64,000 bases of DNA, taken from JAGGTJ01 sp964457545 (GTDB lineage Bacteria > Desulfobacterota > DSM-4660 > Desulfatiglandales > Desulfatiglandaceae). The notes beneath the pieces were generated by a model. That model was not told the DNA's origin, ran no database searches, and saw only the letters and a list, made by a program, of their open reading frames with translations. Positions 26,359-34,879 of this stretch are shown here, in pieces. Where the stretch lies: positions 1-64,000 of the forward strand of contig CAYWEN010000016.1 in the NCBI GenBank assembly GCA_964457545.1, read 5' to 3'. The position numbers were made by a program, and so were the translations under genes. Every line of letters starts with the position of its first letter. The first letter of the stretch is position 1.

Positions 26359-27831
26359 TCACTTACGGACTGCAGGCCTCTTGGCATCCAAAACAAACTC
26401 GTGCAGGGGGACCAAAAAGGCCCTGGCCTTGTACAATGTTTCATCATACTCCTTTTCAGGAACAGAATCATACACAATACCTCCTCCTGCCCCGTAATAC
26501 CCCCTGTTGTTCTTGATTATCAGTGTACGTATGGCAATGTTCAGGTCAAACTTCCCGTCCATGGCAATATATCCGATAGAACCGGTGTATACCTGACGAC
26601 AACACGGTTCTAGTTCATCTATGATTTCCATGGAACGAATCTTTGGACATCCGGTAATGGATCCACCGGGAAAGGTTGCCCTGACAATATCAGAAATACC
26701 TGTACCCGGGAGCAGCCTGCCCTCTACTATGGAGACAAGGTGATGGACATATTGATAGGTTTCTATACGTTTGTGTTCCCGGACACTTACGGTTCCGGAA
26801 ACACAGATTTTGCCAAGATCATTTCTTAAAAGGTCTACTATCATGGACAGTTCTGCATCGTCCTTTGGACTGTTGACAAGATCCTCTTTTAATCTCATGT
26901 CTTCCAAGGGGGTTTTTCCCCTCGGCCGCGTCCCCTTGATGGGGCGGGTTTCTATCATTTGTCCGTCACAAAGAAGGAACCGTTCCATTGAAGTACACAA
27001 AACATGATGATCTGCTGCATGGATATAGGCATAAAACGGGGCTGGATTCCTCTCAAAAAGCGCCTTAAACAAGGAAAGAGGATCTCCGTTAAAATCAGCC
27101 TCAAAGCGCTGCGTAAGGTTTGCCTGGTATATATCTCCCTGAACGATATATCTGCGAACCTTCTCGATTGTTTTAACATATGCATCTTTTGTAAAGTTGA
27201 CAGAAACAGGCCCCAATGCAAAGCAGGAGCCCCTGTACGGTCCTGTATGCCTGTTTTTTATCCCTTTCATCTCGGAATCAGCCCAAAAGGGAACTGACTG
27301 CAATGAAACACAGTTTTTAGAATCAGGCATAACCCATTGAAAGAATTGAATATTTCTCTTCCTGTGATCAAACACAGCAACTTTGGCAGGAATAATCCAA
27401 TACATGTGGGGAAGTTTAAGATCATTTATTGTATTTTCAGGCAAATCTTCTATGATCCCTTTCAGATCATAAGAGAAATAGCCCAGAAATCCCCCGCCGA
27501 AAAACCCCCCCGGCAACCTTGTTTTATTTGCACCAACAACAAGATCAACAAGCTGCTGCAACATATAAAGAGGGTCATCTTCTGTCCTGGTACAAAGGCC
27601 GCTGACCTGCAAACAACATGAATTTTTTACAGAAGAAAATATTACAAGAGGATCCCAACCGGCAATTGAATAATTTGCACAATCAATGTCTGTACCACTT
27701 AAAAGCAGAACGCCTTCACGGCCCTGTAGCAGGGGCAAAATGATCCTTAAAAAACTATCCGGTCCGTCACATGGATAGACATCAGAGATATGGCTTAAAA
27801 CCGGAGATATAAAATCCTTGATAATGCTCAT
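26359..27831 (-). CDS. pabB: Aminodeoxychorismate synthase component I
   Basis: 490 aa chorismate-binding enzyme. With the PabA glutamine amidotransferase it converts chorismate to 4-amino-4-deoxychorismate. The conserved C-terminal block is complete: PGGSITGCPKIRSMEIIDEL and the GAGGGIVYDS loop. The motif PIKGTRPRG carries Lys where anthranilate synthase has Ala, which marks PabB rather than TrpE. The N-terminal ~200 residues are the less conserved domain. It is on the same strand as pabA (upstream) and pabC (downstream), although perR-katG separate it from pabC. Confidence 0.9.
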   Translation of the reverse strand: MSIIKDFISPVLSHISDVYPCDGPDSFLRIILPLLQGREGVLLLSGTDIDCANYSIAGWDPLVIFSSVKNSCCLQVSGLCTRTEDDPLYMLQQLVDLVVGANKTRLPGGFFGGGFLGYFSYDLKGIIEDLPENTINDLKLPHMYWIIPAKVAVFDHRKRNIQFFQWVMPDSKNCVSLQSVPFWADSEMKGIKNRHTGPYRGSCFALGPVSVNFTKDAYVKTIEKVRRYIVQGDIYQANLTQRFEADFNGDPLSLFKALFERNPAPFYAYIHAADHHVLCTSMERFLLCDGQMIETRPIKGTRPRGKTPLEDMRLKEDLVNSPKDDAELSMIVDLLRNDLGKICVSGTVSVREHKRIETYQYVHHLVSIVEGRLLPGTGISDIVRATFPGGSITGCPKIRSMEIIDELEPCCRQVYTGSIGYIAMDGKFDLNIAIRTLIIKNNRGYYGAGGGIVYDSVPEKEYDETLYKARAFLVPLHEFVLDAKRPAVRK

Positions 27832-28217
27832 TGTGTATTCCGAAAACAGTCTTCCTTTTGTTTTAGGGACTGATCTTTAGGGTTCCCTGAAAGATTCCAT
27901 ATCAAAAAGCCGGATTGCCTGTACATCCAAACAAGATCCCTGACAATGCCAGATGTCATTGTTTTGTCCGTTGGATCTTCAATTCCTCGACACAAAAACA
28001 TCCATTTCCAAAAACAGGATGTCCTTCTCAATATCAGGCAAAACGCAGACAAATCATGTAATTATGCAAAGATGTACAGATATTACATACTGACCACCCA
28101 CAGGGCAGGCCGTATCTCATGGAACAGACATGCACATTTAAAAAAGACTGATTATGGGCAAGAATCAGTCAGGAACAGACAGACATAACACCCCAAACGG
28201 ATTTTTCTGTAAACTCG
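27832..28217. other. Gap between pabB and pabA
   Basis: About 385 bases without a supported gene or recognisable element. Confidence 0.4.
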
Positions 28218-28784
28218 TCATGCACAGTTCAGAAAATTACCTATAATAAACTTGCCATATTCAGACAGAAACGATTCAGGATGAAACTGTACACCAAACA
28301 ATGGATAGGCAGGATGTCTTATGGACATAACCACACCGTCAGGACTTGTGGCAAGCACTTTCAAAGGACAGGCTACGGGAGAACAACACAAGGAATGATA
28401 CCTGGCGGCCTTAAATGGAGAGGGAATGCCTTTAAAAATTGATTCCCCGTTATGGTATACAGAACATCTTTTTCCATGTACAGGGACTGGCGCCCTTTGG
28501 GTCATTCCTCCAAAGACTTCATTAATGGCCTGCATTCCAAGGCACACCCCCAATATCGGGACTTTTGCATAAAAACGTTCAATCACAGCCCTGCTTATCC
28601 CCGAATCCCTGGGTGTCTTCGGCCCAGGGGAGATACATATATATGAGCTATCAGGAATATCATCAACAGCTATCCTGTCATTACGAAAAACCTGGATTTC
28701 CATTCCAAAGGTTGAAAACAACTGCACCAGGTTGTATGTAAAGGAATCGTAATTATCTATAATTATAATCTTTTTACAGGCCAT
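28218..28784 (-). CDS. pabA: Aminodeoxychorismate synthase glutamine amidotransferase
   Basis: 188 aa class I glutamine amidotransferase. IIIDNYDSFTYNLVQLFSTF at the N-terminus, oxyanion SPGPKTPRDSG, nucleophile Cys in ILGVCLGMQAINEVFGG, and His/Glu in GVQFHPESFLSEYG complete the triad. It supplies ammonia to PabB. It could also serve TrpE, as dual-function amidotransferases do, but no trp genes are in view. I use ATG 28784 (MACKKIIIIDN), which gives the usual length; an upstream GTG at 28853 is possible but lacks both homology and a ribosome site. Confidence 0.85.
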   Translation of the reverse strand: MACKKIIIIDNYDSFTYNLVQLFSTFGMEIQVFRNDRIAVDDIPDSSYICISPGPKTPRDSGISRAVIERFYAKVPILGVCLGMQAINEVFGGMTQRAPVPVHGKRCSVYHNGESIFKGIPSPFKAARYHSLCCSPVACPLKVLATSPDGVVMSIRHPAYPLFGVQFHPESFLSEYGKFIIGNFLNCA

Positions 28785-29216
28785 GTATTTGTTATATATC
28801 AAGATTGGTTTTGTTTCCCCACTATATATAAAGGAGGTAGCTTCGCAAGACACCCAATTTTACAAGCCCCGGGAAAGATGAAATCTTTAACCACAGGAAC
28901 TGGATATTTTGCAAATTAAAACCTGATCACAGTACCCATCCAGAAACAGACTGCAGATTTATACCGAGGTTGTACAAAAAGACCATTGATGGACAGAGAC
29001 CGGCTAACAGATCTCTTACAGCAGTGATTGCCAAAAATCAAGGTCTTCATTTGTTCAGGCCATGTACATCCATATCTGTAAAAGGCAGGAATTTGACATT
29101 TGCCCTTTGTACAGTATAGTTGTATTCTAACAGATTCATCCCTGCAAAACAGCTTGCCGGGACAGTTGCACATACTGCACAAAGACAAACACCATGCTTT
29201 AAAATTGTGAGGAAAT
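28785..29216. other. Divergent region pabA / YchF-like gene
   Basis: About 430 bases that should hold two divergent promoters. It includes the short R1 copy D (28930-29003). No gene supported. Confidence 0.45.
28930..29003 (+). repeat. R1 repeat, short copy D
   Basis: Left end CAGTACCCATCCAGAAACAG joins directly to the right segment GATTTATACCGAGGTTGTAC and ends AAAAAGACCATTGATGGACA. At ~74 bases it lacks the central part of the ~130-base copies, as expected of an internal deletion derivative. Confidence 0.7.
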
Positions 29217-30257
29217 ATGAAATCAGGAATTATAGGCCTGCCACAATCCGGCAAATCAACAATATTTACGGCATTAACAGGCGCACGGGGTGAAGGTGAA
29301 ACATCCGGTTCATTCCATAAAGATGCCATGATTGCCACGGTAACGGTCCATGATGAACGTGTCATGTTTTTAACAGACATGTACCAGCCCAAAAAGACCA
29401 CATATGCAAAAATAGAATATCTTCTGCCTTCCAAGATTTCAGGAAAGACCGCTTCAAGGACAGAAGGAGGCACCTGGAATCAGATAAGGCCCTGCGATGC
29501 CCTTTTACATGTCGTCAGAAATTTCAGGGATGCAAGGGAGCCCTCTCCAGAATCTGATTTCTGGCAGATGGAGGAAGAGCTGATATTAAGTGACCTGATG
29601 GTCGTGGAAAAGAGACTGGAAAGGATTGCGCTTGACAAAAAAAGAGGGAAAAAACCGGAAGCCAACGAATATTCCCTTCTTATATCCTGTCGGGAGATTC
29701 TCGACAAAGGGCTGGCCTTGCGTACCGATCAAAAACTTGCATCTCAGCCGGAACTCAGGGGATTTACATTTTTGTCTGCAAAACCAATGCTTGTAATTGT
29801 AAACAACGGAGATGAAGATGAATCCCTTCCCAAATGGAAAAGACCTCCTGCAGGTGCCGATACAGTACTTGTCCGCGGACGTCTTGAAAAAGACATTGCC
29901 CTTATGGATTCAAACGAGGCAAAAGAGTTTCTTGAAATGTACAATATTCATGAATCCGCCCTTGACCGTCTGATCAGAAAATCCTTCTCCCTGCTTAATC
30001 TAATATCCTTTTTTACTGTGGGTCCGGATGAGGTCAAGGCATGGTCTATACCTGCAGGCACTGTTGCCCTTGATGCTGCAGGAGTAATACATTCAGACAT
30101 AAAACAGGGATTTATACGCGCTGAAGTGGTTTCTTTTGATGATCTCAAGGCTGCCGGCAGCTTTCAGGAGGCCAAAAAAAGAGGACAGGTCCGGCTCGAA
30201 GGAAAGGGATACTGTATGCAAGACGGAGACATCGTCAATTTCAGATTCAATGTGTAA
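29217..30257 (+). CDS. YchF/Obg-like P-loop ATPase
   Basis: 346 aa TRAFAC-class NTPase of the YchF/OLA1 type. P loop is IGLPQSGKSTIF at ~5-16. The C-terminal ~85 residues (LNLISFFTVGPDEVKAWSIP, VEVVSFDDL-like AEVVSFDDLKAAGSFQEAKK, RLEGKGYCMQDGDIVNFRFN) match the TGS-like DUF933 domain. The base-specificity motif is NNGDE rather than NKxD, which fits the ATP preference of YchF. It is shorter and more diverged than the canonical ~363-aa YchF, so it may be a lineage-specific paralogue. Role is probably ribosome- or redox-related; unproven. GAGGAAAT precedes ATG. Confidence 0.8.
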   Translation: MKSGIIGLPQSGKSTIFTALTGARGEGETSGSFHKDAMIATVTVHDERVMFLTDMYQPKKTTYAKIEYLLPSKISGKTASRTEGGTWNQIRPCDALLHVVRNFRDAREPSPESDFWQMEEELILSDLMVVEKRLERIALDKKRGKKPEANEYSLLISCREILDKGLALRTDQKLASQPELRGFTFLSAKPMLVIVNNGDEDESLPKWKRPPAGADTVLVRGRLEKDIALMDSNEAKEFLEMYNIHESALDRLIRKSFSLLNLISFFTVGPDEVKAWSIPAGTVALDAAGVIHSDIKQGFIRAEVVSFDDLKAAGSFQEAKKRGQVRLEGKGYCMQDGDIVNFRFNV

Positions 30258-30331
30258 CCGTTGCATCTCTTCTTTTATAATACTGTTAAATTATTACGAT
30301 TTTTTTACAAACTTGCAAGGAGCTGAGAACC

Positions 30332-31396
30332 ATGGAAAAAATAAAGGTAGGGATAGTAGGTGCCGGAGGCTATGGTGGCTGCGGCGCAATAGAAATACTC
30401 AGTTGCCATCCGCATGCAGAAATAAAGCTGCTTGTTGCCGTGCATAATGTAGGGACATCTATAAGCGAACTGTATCCCCATCTTACAGGTTTCTGCGACC
30501 TGTCTATCATGGCCCCTGATGATCAGAACCTCCCTGATGACCTTGACATAATCTTTTTCGCAACACCAGACGGCGTAGGTCAGAAAGACGCAGGCAAGTG
30601 GCTTGAAAAAGGGGTAAAGGTCGTGGATTACAGCGGTGACTTCCGTTTCAATGATACTGAAACATACAAAGGATATGCGGCCAGGATAGGAATTAAAGGC
30701 CCACACCTTTCCCCTGAACTTCTTCCTGAATCTGTTTATGGACTTCCTGAACTCCACAGAGAGGAAATTGTGCAAAAAAATCTTGTAGGAAATCCCGGAT
30801 GTTTTGCTGCAAGCTGCATCCTTGGCCTTTCTCCTGCCGTCAAATTCGGCCTGATAGATCCGGATTCCATAATATGCGACGCAAAGACAGGGGTTTCAGG
30901 CGCAGGCAAGACCCCTTCCCCATCCTTTCATTATCCCGCACGTTATGATGCAATGAATGCCTACAAGATATCAGGACACCAACATGTCTTTGAAATAGAA
31001 AGAGAACTGTCAGTTCTATCAGGCAAAAAAATCACCATTACCTTCACGCCACATGTTGTACCTGTCTGCAGGGGGATAATGAGCACCATATATGCACAGT
31101 TGGAAGAGAGACAGGATCTCGACACGGTAAAGGATGCATACCGGTCCTTTTACAGCAAGGATGCCTTTGTACGGATCTTTGGCCCTGAAAAAGCCGTTGT
31201 CAGCACAGATGTAAGGGGTTCAAATTTTTGCAACATCTCTGTTAACACCGATACAAGGACAGGCAAACTGATTATAGTCAGTTTTATTGACAATCTCATG
31301 AAAGGCCAGGCAGGCAATGCTGTTCAGAACATGAATATCATGTTCGGCCTTGACGAGACAGAAGGGCTTGCTGACAGACCGGCAATGTATCCATAG
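30332..31396 (+). CDS. argC: N-acetyl-gamma-glutamyl-phosphate reductase
   Basis: 354 aa, typical. Reduces N-acetylglutamyl phosphate to the semialdehyde with NADPH in arginine synthesis. Rossmann start KVGIVGAGGYGGCGAIEIL, catalytic C157 in VGNPGCFAASCILGLSPAV, and the GVSGAGKTPSPSFHYPARYD and HQHVFEIERELS segments are all typical. AAGGAG lies 9 bases before ATG. No other arg genes are in the window. The stop codon is followed immediately by R1 copy E. Confidence 0.96.
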   Translation: MEKIKVGIVGAGGYGGCGAIEILSCHPHAEIKLLVAVHNVGTSISELYPHLTGFCDLSIMAPDDQNLPDDLDIIFFATPDGVGQKDAGKWLEKGVKVVDYSGDFRFNDTETYKGYAARIGIKGPHLSPELLPESVYGLPELHREEIVQKNLVGNPGCFAASCILGLSPAVKFGLIDPDSIICDAKTGVSGAGKTPSPSFHYPARYDAMNAYKISGHQHVFEIERELSVLSGKKITITFTPHVVPVCRGIMSTIYAQLEERQDLDTVKDAYRSFYSKDAFVRIFGPEKAVVSTDVRGSNFCNISVNTDTRTGKLIIVSFIDNLMKGQAGNAVQNMNIMFGLDETEGLADRPAMYP

Positions 31397-31535
31397 CAAG
31401 TTTCCGTCCATGGATGACCCTTTTGTACAGCCCCGGTGTCAATCTGCGGGATTCCTCCCCTTGCTCTTGCCAAAAAGTTATCATCTGCAGATTAAAAACC
31501 TGCTATTGCCCACGGCCTGTTTCTGAATGAGCAAC
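31397..31535 (-). repeat. R1 repeat, copy E (opposite orientation)
   Basis: Begins TTTCCGTCCATGGATGACCC, contains GTGTCAATCTGCGGGATTCC and CTATTGCCCACGGCCTGTTT, and ends near TGAATGAGCAAC. It is the reverse complement of the other R1 copies. It abuts the argC stop codon. Confidence 0.78.
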
Positions 31536-31555
31536 AAACAGTCGGCGGCCATCCA

Positions 31556-32995
31556 CTAATCAGAAGATATGGCATCAACAATATCGGCAGTAAAAAGCCT
31601 CTGATCCCACACACAACTTTTTCTGGTCAGGCCAAGACGAACAATAACAAGTTTCTTTGAAGGAATGATGACAATAAACTGTCCGTTCTGACCCACTGCA
31701 TAAAAGCAGTCATCCGGAAGTGCCAGGCCACGGCTTACAGGGCTTGTATACGAATCAGGGATACACAGCCAAAAACATGCCCCGTATTTGCTATGGGGAG
31801 AACCTGGGGTTGGAGTAGTGCTGTACCTAATCCATCCCTTTGGAAAAATACGCCTTCCATTCCATACGCCATCCCTCATAAAGAGAAGTCCAAGCCTGGC
31901 CCAATCCCTTGCACTCGCATACCCGAATGAACTCGCAAGGAATGTTCCCGCAGCATCGGGCTCAATTACGGCAGTAGACATTCCTAAAGGCCTGAAAAGG
32001 GCTCTTTGCGGAAAAGTCAGATAGTCATCTTCCGTACCATGAATGGCATCTTTAAAAATACGTGAAAGTATAACCAGGGAACCACTGGAAAAATGCCACA
32101 TGGTACCAGGCTTGTATTCGAGCCTTTTTCCTACGGCATAAGCCGCGGCATTTCCTGTTCTGAAAAGCATGTATGACAAATCATTCTGAGGATCACTGTA
32201 ATCCTCGTCAAACTGAAGACCGCTTGACATACGCATAAGATTATCTACCGTAATCTTGCTGCGAAGATCACCATGCCCGCGCCATTCAAGCAGCAGATTG
32301 CATTGATCAGTCGAAAGCCTTCCCTGTTTCACAAGGATACCGGCAAGGGCATTTGTCATTGCCCCGGTCATTGACCATCCCGGCATAGGGGTATCCCTAT
32401 AAAAGCCGGGAGCATACTGTTCGGCTACTATACGTCCTTTATAGACTATAACAACTGCCCTGGTCCTGCGCACAGGCACCGGGCCGGGTTCCATAAAGGC
32501 ATATTTCAATATACTGTGCAATCTTTCCAGCGTCTTTTCAGGCAAAACGCTTTTCGGATCTGTCCCTTCTCCCTCAGGCCACAGCAAGGTTTTCTCCCTA
32601 ACCTCCCGAGGTACAGGCAGGGGCAAAACATGCGATTTCAATCTCTGCTCATCTGTTCCTGCAACCAGGGTACATCCAAGTCCCGGCCTGTAAATGGCCC
32701 TGGCCCTGGCCAGGCCAAAAAAATCAGCACTCACTGATTGAGATCTGTAGTTAACATGGGCATCAATCCATTTCAAGGCAGCAAGATCAGATACCATAAG
32801 GTCTTCGGAAAGCACTGCATCAGAAGACCTTTTTGAAACAAATACACCGGAACACAATATCTTTGCCTTGTATGCCGTCCCGATCTTCAGAAGATCCCAA
32901 AGGTGATAGGCACTGAAAGAGGCAAACAGCGCTACAAGCACACATACGCAGATAATACCCCGGGTTTTAACAGGTCTTAGCCGGACAGGTTTCAT
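31556..32995 (-). CDS. Serine hydrolase homologue, catalytic residues substituted
   Basis: 479 aa. One N-terminal membrane segment (~12-32, IICVCVLVALFASFSAYHLW), then a periplasmic beta-lactamase/6-aminohexanoate-dimer-hydrolase fold (COG1680 type). Family landmarks: PMPGWSMTGAMTNALAGILV, MRMSSGLQFDEDYSDPQNDL, YKPGTMWHFSSGSLVILSRI, FYAVGQNGQFIVIIPSKKLV. In active relatives the first reads SxxK; here S208 is present but the Lys position is Gly211 (codon at 32363-32365). The usual catalytic Tyr of YSS/YSN is Phe302. It is therefore probably not a classical Ser/Lys/Tyr hydrolase. No frameshift or truncation is seen, so it seems maintained. Confidence 0.8.
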   Translation of the reverse strand: MKPVRLRPVKTRGIICVCVLVALFASFSAYHLWDLLKIGTAYKAKILCSGVFVSKRSSDAVLSEDLMVSDLAALKWIDAHVNYRSQSVSADFFGLARARAIYRPGLGCTLVAGTDEQRLKSHVLPLPVPREVREKTLLWPEGEGTDPKSVLPEKTLERLHSILKYAFMEPGPVPVRRTRAVVIVYKGRIVAEQYAPGFYRDTPMPGWSMTGAMTNALAGILVKQGRLSTDQCNLLLEWRGHGDLRSKITVDNLMRMSSGLQFDEDYSDPQNDLSYMLFRTGNAAAYAVGKRLEYKPGTMWHFSSGSLVILSRIFKDAIHGTEDDYLTFPQRALFRPLGMSTAVIEPDAAGTFLASSFGYASARDWARLGLLFMRDGVWNGRRIFPKGWIRYSTTPTPGSPHSKYGACFWLCIPDSYTSPVSRGLALPDDCFYAVGQNGQFIVIIPSKKLVIVRLGLTRKSCVWDQRLFTADIVDAISSD

Positions 32996-33018
32996 TTAAC
33001 AACAAGATCAATCTGTAA

Positions 33019-33046
33019 GGGTTCACTCATAAAAGGCCTTTTTCCG
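33019..33046 (-). repeat. R1 solo end
   Basis: GGTTCACTCATAAAAGGCCT followed by TTTTCCGG matches the R1 end. It lies 8 bases before the full copy F. Confidence 0.5.
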
Positions 33047-33054
33047 GTATCAGT

Positions 33055-33189
33055 CAGTGTCTACCCATAAAACAGACTGTGGGCGCAAGCAAATCTCCAA
33101 TTCATAAATGACAACCTTTGACACAGGATAGAGGGAGCCAGAAAAATCCCCCAGATTGAGTAAAAAGGCCATATATGGACGGAAACCAG
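33055..33189 (+). repeat. R1 repeat, copy F
   Basis: Begins CAGTGTCTACCCATAAAACA, contains AATCTCCAATTCATAAATGA, and ends AAAAAGGCCATATATGGACG then GAAACCAG. The centre is more diverged than in copies B, C and G. About 135 bases. Confidence 0.75.
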
Positions 33190-33499
33190 CCAAACAAAGC
33201 AGAAAAAAAGCCTCGGCAGAAGGTTGTCCCTTTTGCATAAGGCCGGTCTTTTCCTTCAGAGTACAGAGCCTGTATCCTGAAAAAACTTCAGATTTTCCTG
33301 CTAAATCACCAAAAACCGGTTTGTGAAAAGGCACTGCATACAACAAATTCACAGCAATGTTCAGAGTATAATCAGCAAATAGCATGCCACAAAAACATGA
33401 CACTCAAGCCCTATACCAACAAGCATATCCTGACACCCTGTTTTTGCATACAGCACAAACGTCATTCATAAACAAACACATTGCGCACATTGCCTTTAC

Positions 33500-33532
33500 C
33501 CTGTTTCTATCCATAAATGATCTCTTTTCACA
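33500..33532 (-). repeat. R1 solo end
   Basis: CCTGTTTCTATCCATAAATG followed by ATCTCTTTTCAC matches the R1 end. No partner end nearby. Confidence 0.5.
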
Positions 33533-33638
33533 ATACCTGCATCTGCCGGGGCAAACATATAAAACAGGTCAACCCTCAAAATTATTCCAGATCCTGCACC
33601 CCATAAGACCTTTTTTTACAGTAACAGGAAAATCAAGG

Positions 33639-33667
33639 TTGACATAAAAATCATTCTGCAATATCTT
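33639..33667 (+). promoter_or_regulatory. Sigma-70-type promoter of adk leader
   Basis: TTGACA (33639-33644) and TATCTT (33662-33667) with a 17-base spacer. The predicted start near 33674 gives a leader of about 195 bases before adk. Confidence 0.55.
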
Positions 33668-33703
33668 TTGAAACAATTTTATTGTATGGTCTCAAAATAA
33701 TAC

Positions 33704-33813
33704 CCTGTGTGTGCACAAGGATGTTCCCACCCAAATAGGGAGATGATATGAACAGTTGGCCCGAAGCTGGCAGCTTCCGGCATATTCGGGTTAAATCTGC
33801 CGAAGCAGACAGG
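33704..33813 (+). ncRNA. Structured leader RNA upstream of adk (unassigned)
   Basis: Several stems can be drawn. TGTTC (33722) pairs with GAACA (33750-33754). CCCGAA (33760-33765) pairs with TTCGGG (33785-33790). TCTGC/GCAGA closes a CGAA tetraloop (33796-33809). CCTG (33704) with CAGG (33810) could close the whole as a multibranch. GAAGCT/AGCTTC (33763-33777) competes with the second stem, so two folds are possible. I do not recognise a known riboswitch or RNA family. Confidence 0.4.
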
Positions 33814-33868
33814 TCATAGGTCGGACTTTAATGTAAGACAATGATCTAATAACAAAGGAGACAAAAGA

Positions 33869-34552
33869 ATGAAGATATTGTTTTTTGGTCCAAATGGCAG
33901 TGGCAAAGGAACACAAGGCGCAATTATAAAAGAAAAGTTTGGAATCCCTCATATAGAAACAGGGGCAATCTTCAGAGACAATATTTCACGCGGAACAGAA
34001 CTTGGCAAAAAGGCAAAAGGCTACATAGATCGCGGAGAATTAGTGCCTGATGAAATCACGATACCTATGATACTTTCACGGCTCAAGGAAGACGACTGCA
34101 AAAACGGATGGCTGCTTGACGGCTTTCCAAGGAACCTGGCTCAGGCAAAAGCTCTTTACGATGCCCTTAAAAAAGAAGGTATTACCATCGATATAGTTAT
34201 AGAGATCCTGCTTGACAGACAAATTGCCAAGAATCGTATTATGGGCAGACGACTCTGCGTAAATGACAACAATCATCCTAACAACATATTTATTGATGCC
34301 ATAAAGCCTGACGGAGACAAATGCAGGGTATGTGGAGGCGATCTCAAAACCAGGGCTGATGATCAGGACGAAGATGCCATTGATCAGCGTCACAATATAT
34401 ATTACGATGATAAAACAGGTACCGTGGCTGCCATAAACTTCTTCAAGGATATCTCTGCCAAAAATGGTGGAATACCCAAGATTATAAGCGTGGATGGAAC
34501 TCCTGGTGTAAAAGAGGTTACGGCTGATCTGCTGGCAAAACTTGAGGCCTAA
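33869..34552 (+). CDS. adk: Adenylate kinase
   Basis: 227 aa long-form adenylate kinase (ATP + AMP to 2 ADP). P loop GPNGSGKGTQG at ~7-17, AMP-binding region DGFPRNLAQAKAL, and a LID ending TRADDQDEDAIDQR. The LID carries Cys at RRLC and at CRVCGG, but the expected second Cys of the first CxxC is replaced within CVNDNNH, so the zinc site is incomplete or uses Asp/His. ATG follows AAAGGAGA. The gene has its own promoter and a structured leader. Confidence 0.95.
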   Translation: MKILFFGPNGSGKGTQGAIIKEKFGIPHIETGAIFRDNISRGTELGKKAKGYIDRGELVPDEITIPMILSRLKEDDCKNGWLLDGFPRNLAQAKALYDALKKEGITIDIVIEILLDRQIAKNRIMGRRLCVNDNNHPNNIFIDAIKPDGDKCRVCGGDLKTRADDQDEDAIDQRHNIYYDDKTGTVAAINFFKDISAKNGGIPKIISVDGTPGVKEVTADLLAKLEA

Positions 34553-34591
34553 ACCGGTTTGGCAGACATAAATTCAGCCTCTGATCCCAAA

Positions 34592-34725
34592 CAGTGTCCA
34601 TCCATAAACAGGTCGTGGATACCACCTCGGGTTTTCAATCTGTAAATGAGATTTTCCGGACAAGACAAGGAATCCGGCAGATTGACACCAAGATTGTGCA
34701 AAAAAACATTTATGGATGAAAACTG
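34592..34725 (+). repeat. R1 repeat, copy G (best-preserved ends)
   Basis: Left end CAGTGTCCATCCATAAACAG. The reverse complement of the right end is CAGTTTTCATCCATAAATG, so the terminal 17 bases form an inverted repeat with two mismatches. Internal segments match copies B and C. 134 bases. Confidence 0.85.
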
Positions 34726-34879
34726 ACCAGCAATTTACTGAAACCAACAAAACAGATGCCAGTCTTAATCTCCACTGAAAACTGAAGGGCCCGTTTTTAC
34801 AGCTTGAATCTGCCATTACAAGGATTTGAAATACCCTGAAAAGTCAACCCGCATATGGACTTCTCTTGCATCTGTCAAA

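Larger units (their letters stand above)
32996..33638. other. Gene-free region with R1 copy F and solo ends
   Basis: Upstream of the serine hydrolase homologue and adk. It holds a solo R1 end (33019-33046), a full R1 copy (33055-33189) and another solo end (33500-33532). No gene supported. Confidence 0.5.

Noticed and set aside
25718..26497. 259-codon plus-strand open frame
   Set aside because: It starts in the perR promoter, runs through the composite R2 element and ends antisense to pabB. No ribosome site and no family features outside the repeat.
28916..29473. 185-aa minus-strand frame
   Set aside because: Antisense to the YchF-like gene and through R1 copy D; no support.
33674..33868. 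adk leader as 6S RNA
   Set aside because: Considered because of length and position, but I could not draw the long rod with a central bubble typical of 6S; left as an unassigned structured leader.
34574..34816. 80-aa minus-strand frame beyond adk
   Set aside because: Mostly R1 copy G read in translation.
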